A program made the translations under genes and the position numbers. Positions 20,888 through 31,527 of a DNA stretch of 64,000 nucleotides are shown here, one piece after another (the stretch's first letter is position 1; every line of letters starts with the position of its first letter). The notes under the pieces are model-generated. The model was given only the letters and a program-made list of their open reading frames with translations. It searched no databases and was not told where the DNA came from. The DNA is from Calcarisporiella thermophila CBS 279.70 (lineage: Eukaryota > Calcarisporiellomycota): assembly GCF_041956535.1 (NCBI RefSeq), contig NW_027192207.1, positions 467,374-531,373 of the forward strand, written 5' to 3'.

Positions 20888-22209
20888 GCTGGAGGGTTTT
20901 AGATTTTGAGTTTTAGGGTTTCTAGATGCAAGAAATGCAGGAAAATGAATGCCGAGGTATCGAAGCTACAATGATGCGATGATGGTATGCAAATGCAAGA
21001 ATGGAACAAAGGAAAGGAAGAAAGAAAAAAAATGTGCAAAGAGAGGAGTATTTACGAGTTTTGAAAACGGCACCGACGCCCCGGAGCTCATTTATTTATA
21101 CGTGTGTGCCTTTTTGTTATCCCAACTTTCAAAATAACCATATCCTTGCTTAATCGATAATATGATTATTTGGATACATATCACTCTTAGGTTACCGTGA
21201 CACGGAAGTCCAGGCCCTAAATCGACTGTCCCTTCAATTTTTCGGATTCCTTGATTTCGGATTCCTGCAAAATCAGTGGTGCTTGATTCAAATTTCAGCG
21301 AAAAAGTAGGGATTTAGGAGAGGGGGAAAAGAGGGAGAAATTTGTTTGTTTAATAACTTCTCCCATTACAGGACAAGGGGTTCGAGAAAAAGAGGGTGGA
21401 GCATACAATTCTTTATTAGTAAGTGTAGATCATATTTGTAGGTTTCTACCTTGCTTTATTGCGTGGTTTTAGCGTTGAGTGAGCACGAAAAAAAAAAAAC
21501 CATTAAGATGGGAGCTTGTGAGTAGAATGGAACATCGTTTGAAATAAAAGTGGTTGACCATGTCGTGCTTATACTGTCAGTGAGTCTTCTATTGCTTGGA
21601 AAGGCCGCTAACCCTTACAGGACTTATCTGTTTCAAAATTTCTTGGCCCGGGGGAGCTAAAACAACGCAGTGCACAGGAGCAAAATGGTTTTGGATAGGG
21701 CGTGGAGCCACTTGTAACTTCCGGTGCGTAAGATAAAAAGAGGATCATTGTGCTCTTTGAGAATTAATGGGAAAATCGGTCAACTAAGCACAAAGAAATG
21801 GGGGATCCTGTTTAATTCCCACCTCCCATCCCCATCCTCCTAAGCTTGGGGAGGAGCATTGGATTGGAGGCCCGGCCGTCCATCAAATAAGTTTAGAGAA
21901 GAAGAGAGGAAGAGGGGGAGAAGGTTGCGATAGCAATTTTTTTTTTCACCTGTCATCCATGATTTGCGGAATTGAAATTTGAAATTAATAGGCATGATCT
22001 AATGGCGACGATCATACCTTTTTGCCTTAGTTCGATGTCATTATATGAGCATTATATGTGTGAAGCTTGTTAAGAAGCAATACACATCTCATGTATTACT
22101 AGAAAACAGGTCACATTACATCCTCCATTCACTTATCACCCCTCTTTCTAAATCTATATAATCTGAACAAGTAACAACAGGAAAAATAAAACAATCTAAA
22201 GGCTCCTCT
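20888..22209. other. Intergenic region, no gene seen
   Basis: The left part is the 5' flank of the small cupredoxin gene. The centre (21140-22100) has no supported reading frame. It contains poly-A and T runs and a purine-rich tract at 21890-21925. The right end is the 3' flank of the gene ending at 22210. Confidence 0.45.
21091..21100 (-). promoter_or_regulatory. TATA-like box of the small cupredoxin gene
   Basis: TATAAATAAA on the minus strand lies about 205 bp before the start codon at 20887, a spacing similar to that in its paralogue. Confidence 0.35.
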
Positions 22210-22551
22210 TTACTCGTTCTTCTTCTCGGCCGCCTGCGCCTTCATCAAGCACTCCTTTTGGCATTCTGCGGGCTTGCCGTTGGTCTGGCACTGAGCGACG
22301 CACGCGTTCGTGTCCATGGGCGGGGCAGCTTTGGCTCCAGCGGCGTGAGCGCCTCCGTCTGGCTTGGGCAGGATGCCTCCATCGGGCTTGGGGCCTTCGG
22401 GCTTGGGCGCGCCCGCAGGTCCGCCTTCAGGAGTTTGGGCACGCGGATCTGCGCCGACATCATTGGGCTTGGGCTGGGCCTTGGGGTCGGGTTTTCCGGC
22501 AGCGACGAAGGCAATGGTGGTGGCAAGGAGCAGAACAAAAGACAGCTTCAT
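22210..22551 (-). CDS. Small secreted protein with paired CX3C motif
   Basis: A single exon encodes 113 aa. A signal peptide (MKLSFVLLLATTIAFVAAG) is followed by a Pro/Gly/Lys/Ala-rich spacer with PKPEGPKPDGG-type repeats. The C-terminal domain carries four cysteines spaced C-x3-C-x9-C-x3-C (CVAQCQTNGKPAECQKEC). A similar signal-peptide-plus-paired-CX3C layout occurs in the 60-residue product at 39760. The spacing suggests a disulphide-linked helical hairpin, but no named family is recognised. It is the third gene of a minus-strand run of secreted-protein genes. A TATA box lies upstream at 22671-22680. Confidence 0.75.
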   Translation of the reverse strand: MKLSFVLLLATTIAFVAAGKPDPKAQPKPNDVGADPRAQTPEGGPAGAPKPEGPKPDGGILPKPDGGAHAAGAKAAPPMDTNACVAQCQTNGKPAECQKECLMKAQAAEKKNE

Positions 22552-23494
22552 GGTGAATTGATGGGTTGGTTATTAAGATTAATAAGCTTGGGTTTAGTAG
22601 TTGAGTTGTTGGTTGGAAGACTAGGAAAATCTGTTTGATGAGGAGGAGGGGAAGAGGTTGAGGCGGCGGGCCTTTATATAGACTTGCGATCGCGTAGAGG
22701 AGACCTTCTTCACGGCCATTTGTGCTACGATCTACAATCCGGCGACGGGGGGAAGAGTACTTCCTGATCATTGTATATACGTAATCTACCAGATGCATCG
22801 GGTCATTCGCGTTTGGCTAGACGACGTTTGGTAAAGGCTATTGTGTTTTCGTAGTGCACATATTTTTGCACAGCCGTGTCTGTTCAGGGTCGTCGTCCTT
22901 AATATTCCTAAAAAGAATTTAGCGTTGTTCAACTATAAGCACTTTGGGGCGATCGTCCCCTGGCGACCTTGGTCCGGTGCACCGCATATTTTTCAAAATA
23001 TGATCGGGGTGTCCATCATTCGTGTCGATCAGTTTTGGTTCGCGCGAATATGATGTCAACTCGCTTTCCAAACGTACTTGGCGATCCAAGCAAGATACGG
23101 TCCAAGCCACCGCGAGGGTGGGGATCTTCGAAATGTTTATCGCTAAATTAGCTTAACTTCAACTCCTGCGGCCGCGTTCCATCCTCCCTCCCCCATGACG
23201 AGGACCGGCCATTTTGAGCGGGGAGGTATGTGGGCGGAGGGTTGGGTGGTAGTAAACCATTTTCGAAAAAGTCTCCTCCACACTCCAATCGCTAGTTCAG
23301 TTATGAACAACTTTTCTTTATTTTCAATCCAACAACAGGGGGGGGTGGGGGTGGGAGAGGGGAGGGAAAAAAAAATCTACACAATAGTGGCCATACCTTT
23401 TGAAGTGGAAAGAATAGCATATATGGGAAAAAAGCAACAACAACAAAAAGAAACAGCATGTATGAATCTCGACCTGCATATTGGGAGAGGCAAT
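22552..23494. other. Intergenic region, no gene seen
   Basis: The left end is the leader and promoter of the small secreted-protein gene. The rest up to the 3' end of the acetyltransferase gene shows no supported gene. A short palindrome CATATTTT-TC-AAAATATG lies near 22984-23001. A G-rich tract lies at 23339-23360. Confidence 0.45.
22671..22680 (-). promoter_or_regulatory. TATA box of the small secreted Cys protein gene
   Basis: TATATAAAGG on the minus strand lies about 120 bp before the start codon at 22551, a normal distance for a fungal TATA promoter. Confidence 0.5.
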
Positions 23495-24357
23495 TTAGAA
23501 ATATATACACATCTGATAATCCTTTAGCTTGAGGCCACATTTCTCGTAAAATTCGACATTGCGCTGGGCACAGTTCAATATCACCTTATAGCAGGAAGTC
23601 TCGCGACCTAGATGTTTCAACTGATCCACAATCCTACAAAAAGGGCCCCGGTGAGTAATTAACCATAGATGTATTCATATTGAGAACAGGCGCGATTCTC
23701 TTACATCAACCCCAGCTTCTTTCCTCGCTGAGAGTCATGTACAATCACGTCTTCGATATGCCCCGCCTACACAACAGAAATCGCTTAGTGGTTAGCACGG
23801 AACTTGACTGCGAGAAGGGGAGGAGCAATGCGCCCCTCCATGGACTCTCGATCGGCCCGGTGTGGAATTTCCCGCGAACCGGACAGAAAGAGGGTTGCAT
23901 TCACCAAATACATTACCTTTCCGCATTGATGGAGGAACTTTCGCTCTACCAGCAAAGTGCCGCAGGCAATCACCCGGCCCTCAGGCTCTTCGATGACGGC
24001 TGTGTAGTAATCGCCCGCTTTCTTCAATGCGCGGAATTGAAGGATGAATTCCTCCTTGCTAATTTCGCCGACAGTAGAGAGCTGCGATAAGCATTCCAGA
24101 AAGCCTATAATGGACAAGATTGATTCCGCAATTGTTTAGTGTTCCGCTTTGTACAGTCAGTGCTTTGGAAGACCGCAGAATAGACATGTGTGGGAATAAA
24201 ACGGACCTTTGTCATAGTCGTCAACATGGAGTGGGCGCAGTTTGTATCCCGAAGGAAGAACCGCCTTCACTTGCTCTGAGATCAGACTTAAGGGGAAAAG
24301 GAAGCCATCTTCGCCTGCTGATGCGTGAGCCGTGCTATCTTTGCCATTTGTAAACAT
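23495..24357 (-). CDS. gna1: Glucosamine-6-phosphate N-acetyltransferase
   Basis: Four exons join in phase: 24357-24207, 24104-23917, 23766-23705 and 23633-23495, giving 179 aa. Motifs follow Gna1 along the whole length: LRPLHVDDYDKGFLECLSQL near the N-terminus (across a splice), then VIACGTLLVERKF, GHIEDVIVHDSQRGKKLG with the acetyl-CoA-binding loop SQRGKKLG, CYKVILNCAQRN, and FYEKCGLK near the end. The enzyme acetylates glucosamine-6-phosphate with acetyl-CoA in the cytosol, a step toward UDP-GlcNAc for chitin, N-glycans and GPI anchors. The first intron uses an unusual donor (GTCCGT), but phase and family continuity support it. Confidence 0.93.
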
Positions 24358-24981
24358 GGTGATGGGTTTTGGAGATGATAAAAAAAGAAATCGGGGAAAA
24401 GCCTGGCGTGAAAAAAAAGGAAAAAGTCTATGTAGCTGCGAAAGCAATGAAAGAATTGATGTAAAAAGATGAAAACACAGACGGAAAAAAGAAAATGGCT
24501 TCTATAAGATTATGAACAAGATGGGGGAGCCCTCTAATTGAATAAAGAATGGAAAAAAAGTGTTTGGATGCTGCTTAGCCCAGTATGAAGAGCAAGCCTG
24601 GATTCCTCCAGCTCAGGGGTCGAATTTCCCCCGCACAAATCTATATTTACAGAGTGGCAGGTCAAACTTAGTTTTTTTTTATCGGCAGCCACTTCTCCAG
24701 CCAACCGCAGCCATAAACAAATCGGCATGGTGCAAGAGGTGATTAAAATTTTAATCACCTATTGTACCATTTGAATTAATCCCAAACTACTGTGGCTATA
24801 AATATACATTCTATTATGCCTGGCTATTTATGTTGCTTGAGAAACATCTGTTTTGTGGATATTTAGTATCAGGATACTACTCGACTATCATACCATTTAC
24901 AAATATGCATGGATCACTTGTAAATTAACTTGCAAGGATCATTAACTGGCTCACCTCCTTTTGATTTGATGGCTATACGTC
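24358..24981. other. Intergenic region with long palindrome
   Basis: This is the 5' flank of gna1 and the 3' flank of the broken transcription-factor gene. It is AT-rich on the right side and holds the palindrome listed at 24727-24770. No gene is seen. Confidence 0.45.
24727..24770. repeat. 44-bp near-perfect palindrome
   Basis: The central 24 bp (24737-24760) are a perfect palindrome with AGGTGATTAAAA as the left half. The symmetry continues for ten bases on each side with two mismatched pairs (20 of 22 pairs match overall). There is no spacer. It could form a hairpin or cruciform, bind a dimeric protein, or be the remnant of a foldback element. The sequence alone does not decide. Confidence 0.85.
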
Positions 24982-26797
24982 TTAGCTTAGGGTGATGAAG
25001 AGCCTTAGAAACTCCTCCTTAGAAAGTACAGCTGACTTCATTTCATCCAATGTGACTGCCATCTGGTTTAGGAGCCATTGTTCAATGATGCCTTTGTTTT
25101 CAAGCGACTTCAACAGCTCCAACACCTGCACTAGCTCCTGGAATATCCTTCGCCTCGCCTTGATATCAGGATGTGCTAATACTATGAATTTGCTGCTTTC
25201 GCATATCAAATGTATACTCATAAAGGGGCAACCAATGCACCAATTCTGCAATCTAATGGAATCATAGATTGCCGAAATTGAACTGGATTATCCCTAGAAA
25301 ATTGGATTTGTTGGTAAGAATCAATGGAAAATGCATTGTTTCCTTTACTACCTTCATAAATTCTTCAAAAGCCTTCTCGCGCAATTCCTGCATCAAATCC
25401 GTTTCTAATCTACCCGGGGGGGGGGGCGTCTGACTTGATGAACTGGCGCCAAAGACTGCACCAGTCACTCCAGAAGTTACAGCGGAATTCAGAGAGAAAA
25501 CATTTTCGAGAAACAATCTCAAGACAGTATTGTAGCGTTTCGTCGTGACCACTTTGTAAAAATGCAGCAATACTGATCAGCTGTTGGATGATGGGATTAT
25601 CGGGAAGTGACCAGTCTATATCTCGTAGCTCAAGAATTTTGAAGTTGGACTGAATTGATAACAAAAAGAAAATCTTCCATGTTTTTTTTTGGGGGGGGGG
25701 GGTTAGTGTCTATTGGTAACAGCAAATTTGGATAGGTCCTACTTGGGATATTTTATAAAAGCCTGTATCGTCTAATGCTACTGTTGGTTTTGGAGATCGG
25801 ATGATTGTATCTAGGCTAATCAGCTCTGGTTTGCCATATCCAAATCTATAATCTAATTCATTGTAGCAAATAGCAGCCCTATATATATGATATGAAATTG
25901 TAAATATTTGTTTCAAGTGGATGCAAAGTTGCAGAAATATTGCTCCAACCAGATTCTTCTTCGAAATTCTATCTCAATAGGATCTACCACGTTCGGATCC
26001 TCCCTATCCATCTGGAGCGCAACTGCCACGAGCGCGGCTTGGGAATGAAATCGATAGGCGGTCTCAAAGCGTAAAAGCCATGTCATACAGAGATTCATAT
26101 TGAGAAATCCTGCGACTATCTGAGGTGAGGGTGTATCGAATGCATCCTCCGACGACTTCATCGCCTGCGCGAGTAAACTCCCTACTACGGAATGAAGTTG
26201 GTCTCTAATGGGAGTCTGTGGATGTGCCAATAGCAAGTGAATAGCCGTGCGCGCAACTGCAGTGTGAACGAGGATCGGTTCCAGTTCATTATTATAGTAA
26301 CTTTCGAGAAAAGAAGCATGATTTGGATGCATATGCAAATCGCCGTTAGAACACCCCTTAACATAGATGTGAAAGAGATAGTCTCTAAGTTTTCGCTTGA
26401 CGATAAGAGATTTCTTTATCCGGCTGATTTCCTTATTTTCAATCGGTTTTGGGATATGGTGCACCCGAAAATAAGAGCAGTGTTGAATTGGCCTGCTATT
26501 ACATACGTTGTCTGGTATCTGGAAGTGGAAAGGGAAATTGGATAATGGTTTTCCTTCAAGTACAAATTGAGCACTAAAAAGACGAAGTAGATCTGTGAGC
26601 GAGTTCAGTCTAAGTTGAAAGCGTATAGCATTTGGGGTAAAAGGTACGTTGTATGGATCAGTGTCTTCGCCACTACCTCCAGTAGCAGCATCAAGCGTGG
26701 ATGTGACGCAGGATATGTCTGGAGATCCATCCGAATACTGGGATGCGACCAAGCTCGGACCGGCAAGGCCATGAAGAGAGAGTTCTCCCCCACTCAT
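24982..26797 (-). pseudogene. Fungal-specific transcription-factor domain gene, probably broken
   Basis: Open stretches at 26797-25913, 25886-25710, about 25650-25345 and 25240-24982 together resemble the middle homology region of fungal Zn2Cys6 regulators: YYNNELEPILVHTAVARTAI, AQAMKSSEDAFDTPSPQIV, and FRRRIWLEQYF before an acidic-proline segment. Two defects are visible. First, the stretch ending FCNFAST stops at TGA, and the next begins after an AT-rich intron-like piece for which no GT donor is present. Second, near 25560 the frame must shift by one base at a T run to pass from QQLISIAAF to FYKVVTTKRYNTV. No zinc-cluster (CX2CX6C) exon is seen upstream. It could be a decayed gene, a sequencing-error artefact, or a gene with an exon I cannot resolve. 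Confidence 0.5.
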
Positions 26798-27296
26798 TTG
26801 AGTGCGTTAAACAGAAACTGATGAGGCCTTGGTAATTGCTTTCTTTTTTGCATCAATAATCTTTATTCTTAATTACTGCAGATATTTGGATAGGTTTAAG
26901 AGTGGCTGAGAAATTAAATCAAGAGATTTCAATTTGACCACAGAATTTAAGGATTTGACTGAACACAAAATGTGGTGTATTAAATAATGTTGTGCTCAAA
27001 CAAAAAGAGGATGCGAAAATTTAATTTCCGTGTCCTCTTTTTGCTTCCCGTCCGTAATATCCCGGGGGGAAGTCAAGTATAACAAAAGCCAGGATTTTTA
27101 TTATTTTATCTATAACAATAACAAATAAGAAGTGGAAAGGAAAGAGTAGGTGGGGAAAAAAAAAATCAGAGGATATGTATCAGCTTGTCAGTATTTCAAG
27201 AGAAGAAAGGAGGAGGGGGAGAGAAGTATAAAGTCAAAGGGAGGAAGAGAAGAGAATAGATGGAATTAGAAGCAAAATTTTTTAGATTAAACATGG
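26798..27296. other. Intergenic spacer with stem-loop
   Basis: AT-rich spacer lies between the 3' end of importin-beta-3 and the 5' end of the broken transcription-factor gene, both on the minus strand. It holds the inverted repeat at 27001-27043. No gene is seen. Confidence 0.45.
27001..27043. repeat. Inverted repeat, 11-bp perfect arms
   Basis: CAAAAAGAGGA at 27001-27011 pairs perfectly with TCCTCTTTTTG at 27033-27043 across a 21-nt AT-rich loop. It lies about 250 bp past the importin stop codon. It may be an RNA stem in the 3' UTR or a chance structure. Confidence 0.6.
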
Positions 27297-30200
27297 TTAG
27301 ATAAACTTCTGCAAAGCTTTCCGCTTCTCCGGAGTCATGGCATTCCACAGCTTGTCCTTAATTTCCTGAGGTATATTGCCAAGCAAGGTCTTCAGGGTCG
27401 CCACCATTCTTGCCCCGATCTCTTGATCCACTCCGAGGACGCCCTCGGCAAGGACGTCCGTGAAGATTTCCACCAACCGCGGCACATTGGCGCCATTGGG
27501 GCCCAGGATGGCCGGGTGTTGGGCATCGAACAGATCGAGCAGATATGCGTAGGTAACGGGGGCCTCCTCGCGATCATTCAGGATGGGCAGCGCGGCAAAC
27601 CACGAGGGAAGCACCTCGTCAACGTTGAACTTGTGGGCGCCGAAGCGGCAGACCTTGCCCACTGCGGCAATGGCGTTTTCGGTGACGTAGATGTTGTCCT
27701 CGGTGCGGGCCTCGGGGCTGTTGATGAGCTGGAAGAGAGGGTTAAGGGCGGCGGCACACACATCCCCATATTGCTCGCCACCAAACTGCGCACAGACTCC
27801 CATGCCATAGGCGGCGGCCTGTCGTACATCGGCGGCAGGGTCGAGCAATGCTCCCACCAGTTTCTCCACGAAATGGGCCTGGTAGTTGGAGCTTGCACTT
27901 GTGAACTCGACAATGTCGTCCCAGACGCACACCGCAAACTGACGTGCGGCCGGGATGGGGTGGGAAAGCATTCCGGAGAGCATCGGGATCAGCGTCTCAA
28001 AGTGTGGCAGGTAGGCATCGCGGTGGGTGCGCAAAATAGTGTGCAGCGCCTTGGACAGCTCTCCCAAGACCATCTCCTCGTTGGCCTCCTCCTCCAGCAG
28101 ATTCTCCTCGTCCTCTGCATCGTAGTCTGCACTCTGGCGGGTGGCGGCGTGCTGCTGCAGGCGCTCCAGCAAATCCTTCAGCTGGGCCTCTGAGTGGCGG
28201 GTGAAGGCGGCCATCTCCTCGGGGGTCATGCACTGCTCCGCCAGGACCTCGAGCGACTCGTGGAAGCAGCTGTACACCTGGAGCAGGAAGCTCGGGTCGG
28301 CCTCCGACGCGATCACCTCCACCAGACGGGTGCAGATGGTGTGCCACATGGCCAAAAGATACTCACGGCTCTGGCCGGCGAGTTTGGCATCCTGCAGCAG
28401 CAATGGAATCACCGCGGCGGCAGCGTGGCGCACTCCGTCATGGAAGTAGAATTTGAGCAGGGGCAGCACGATCTCGAGCACCGTCTCGACATAGGGCTGG
28501 AATCCGGCGCCAAGCTCTTTCGCGTAGCAGATCAACATCTCCGTGGCCGTGCACTTCTCCTCCAACACAGTGGTTCGGATGCCGATCTGTTGCCCGTCGA
28601 CGCCCACGAACTCCCATCCGTCCTCTTCGGCATAGCGCGCCTCGTCCTCCTCGCCGTCGAGGATGGCGAAGTCGGGCTTGAGCTGAGCAGACTTGAGAAG
28701 GGGTGGCATCACCACCGGGAGGTAAGGCACGAAGTCCGTTCCAAGCACCTTGCACACGCGAGCCCACGCCCCAAGGAGGTAGGAGATCTGGGGGTCGTCC
28801 GCTTCCGTGATGGACTGCTGGGTTTGCACCAAGAGGTCAATGAAGTCGGAGGCATTGGGGGCGAACACCTCCTTTCCAACCGCGAGCGCAATCAAAGTGG
28901 CGCACTCCATCGCCTTGCCTCTCAACAACCGATATTGCGTGGGAGCAGTCTGCCGCAACACGTTGATAAGCAGTGGCATAATACGATCGTAGTAGCGAAC
29001 AAATGCGTCCTCTGCACTGTCTGCGACGGTGGCAATGGTGGTGATTGCCTGCTCCTGCACATAGGTCTTGGTGTTGTTAAGGAGAAGCAATAGCCGTTCA
29101 AAGATGGCATCGAGGTATGGCGAAAGCACAGCCTTGTCAGCAGCCTCGCAGAAGTTCACCATAGCGGCGGCGGAGTGAGCCTGGACGCGGGGGTTTATTG
29201 CGTCGTCCATCACGGGAACGAGACCGGACAGCACCTGCGAGTGGTACAACTTCTGCATTGTCGGGGCGAAGTCCGTCGACATCTGTCCAATGGCATTGCA
29301 TGCGGCCCAGCGAACACGGGCATGGGGGTCCCGAAGGTATGGAAGCACAAGTTCGATAACTTTGCCGAGCTCAGCCTCCATGATCTTGACGCAGCCCTCG
29401 CCGATAGCGGAGATCGCCATCAGAGCAGCATGACGTTGTTGCCACTGCTGGGAGCCAAGCATCTGGGGAATGTATTGGAACGTGACCGGGAGAACGGATT
29501 TGCCACCCAGAGAGCGAGCGAGACGGTCCATTGCCTGCTCACCGATGGCGTAGTTTTCGTCGTTATCGTCCTCCTCCAACTAATATCCCCCCCCCAGCCC
29601 CCAAAAAGAAGATAACTTATAAACAAAAATATTCCAGAACAAATCCAGGAGAGAAGGTAGCTTACGTCGTCTGTTGTGAACCAGCTCTCGTCCTCCTCCA
29701 TATCCGTCATCATTTCCAGTGCCACGGGGACGATTTGCTGGCAGAAATCGGCCGCCTTGCGCATCATGGCTGGGTTGGCCTCCGCAAGACTGACCAACAG
29801 CTCAAGAGCAGTCTGCCGCGTGCGGTCCTCGAAGGACTTTTCCTTCATAATGTTGACCATGAATGGGATTAACTCGGAGAGAACAGGGCGGAAGAGTCGG
29901 GGCAGGTTCTCGGCAAGATCGATCACGGTTGTAAGGGCATCGAAGAGATGGTCCTCCTCTTTTTGAGCAGCCAGAGGGGTTAAGACCTACAAAAAGTGCG
30001 GTAAAAAAAATCACATGTAAGCACAGCTGAGAGAAAAATAAGAAGCATTTATCCTGCACGACTCACGTTCAGCATCAGAGGCATCAATTCCGCGGCCACC
30101 TCTCGGCTGGTTGTCTGTGTAGCAAGCAGGAACTGAACCGCAGCTTTCAACGCGGCAAGCCGAACTTCTTTGCTCTCGTCGGCAAGACTCGTTGCGAAAA

Positions 30201-30819
30201 CGCCTTTCACTGCGTCGGTGTGCTGGTTAGAGATGAGATGAGGCACGCTCGAAAATATCCGGAAAGCAGACTCGCGATGAGAGGGGGAGGGGGATTTGGT
30301 ACATTCGAAAAGGGAGTTCAAAAGTTCCTGCCATGCGTCTAGAAACATCCAAATCATAGACATAGCACATCAGTATAGGTGCGGTATGGCCACACAGCGG
30401 CATCGCCGTGACTACTTACGCTCCTCCGATTTTGCAACCTCGGCAATCGTATCGCACACCTTATGTCTCACTCCTGCATTTGTCTCTGCCGACAACGAAT
30501 ATAAGAGCGCGTTTTTGACCTGTTGCCTAGTTCCTTCCGCGACAGCCATCCACAATGTGGTTTCCTCTTTCCCTGCAGTCAGGACCCTGAATGCGATCCG
30601 TCGCAGCAATACACTCGAGAATGACTGAATATCCGGCTGCGCAGGTGAGTTGATGAGCTGTGCGAGACCTAGCAGAAGGACATCCGGCTGATGCGCGACC
30701 CAGTGATCATTAAGGCGCTGTTCTGCCTGGGAGCGAATAGTGTTATCAGCGTTGGAGAGCTGCGCAAGGACAGGAGTCAGCTGGGAGAGGACATCTTCTG
30801 GCACAAGCTGCTGTGACAT
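27297..30819 (-). CDS. Importin-beta-3 family karyopherin (IPO5/Kap121 type)
   Basis: Four exons join in phase: 30819-30420, 30338-30067, 29986-29666 and 29579-27297, giving 1091 aa, matching the size of Kap121 and IPO5 (about 1090-1100). HEAT-type helices run the whole length. The N-terminal part (LNDHWVAHQPDVLLLGLAQL, SFSSVLLRRIAFR) binds Ran-GTP in this family. The central acidic insert (ILDGEEDEARYAEEDGWEFV) and a second acidic patch (DYDAEDEENLLEEEANEE) are typical of the IPO5 branch. The protein imports ribosomal proteins, histones and other cargoes through nuclear pores. The ATG at 30819 gives MSQQLVPEDVLSQL, a normal family start. The large last exon is intact, with no frameshift. Confidence 0.95.
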
Positions 30820-31527
30820 CTTATGAAATGGGGGCTGATTAAAAGAAATTAATGGGTATTTTATATTTGCGTTGTATATAATGAGATGATCAAGACAAAA
30901 GGTGGAGAAGAGCTCTCTCCTGAATGCTTGAAAAGTTTAGCTCTTTTTTTTTGTTGTCGTTTAGAAAAAGAAAAAACGCGGTCCATCAAATTTTTTGCGG
31001 CTTTTGATTGGGCGATGTTTCGAGTAAGTCAACAAGGGAAAATGATGACTGACATCTCTCCCAGTCATTTCGGGCAAGGCTCATTCCATTGGGGGCCGAG
31101 GCTCGCTGCATAGGCATCTCGCTGAACAGGCCCAGAGCGTGGCCTGAAACCCCCATGAGCGTTGCTGCTTAGCTCGCATGTGTGCTCACTACGTCAGAGA
31201 CACGGGCAACAGGCTTCAGACCTCGAGTCGGATATGTTTGGAGAGTATGAGCAAGGACTCAATGCATTCTGCAACGGTCGCTCCTGGAAGCGAGCTCTGA
31301 TGAGAATCGATTTACTGCACCACGCAACCCCATGCCGCCCATCTATCTCCCTTCTACAAGCGGTTTAACAGCAGAACCCGTTGTACTAATAAGCTACTAC
31401 GAATCAAAAATTGGTCGGAGTTGGGGCGAGTTAAACCTAGATCCTCGTTCCATACCTTGGAACCGCCCGTCATATTCTTGAGTCCCAGAGCAGACCTCTT
31501 TCTTTCGTTTATGACTCTCTTTAAAAC
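30820..31527. promoter_or_regulatory. Divergent promoter region
   Basis: About 700 bp lie between the start codons of importin-beta-3 (-) and the metalloprotease (+). Both promoters must lie here. No other gene is seen. Confidence 0.4.
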
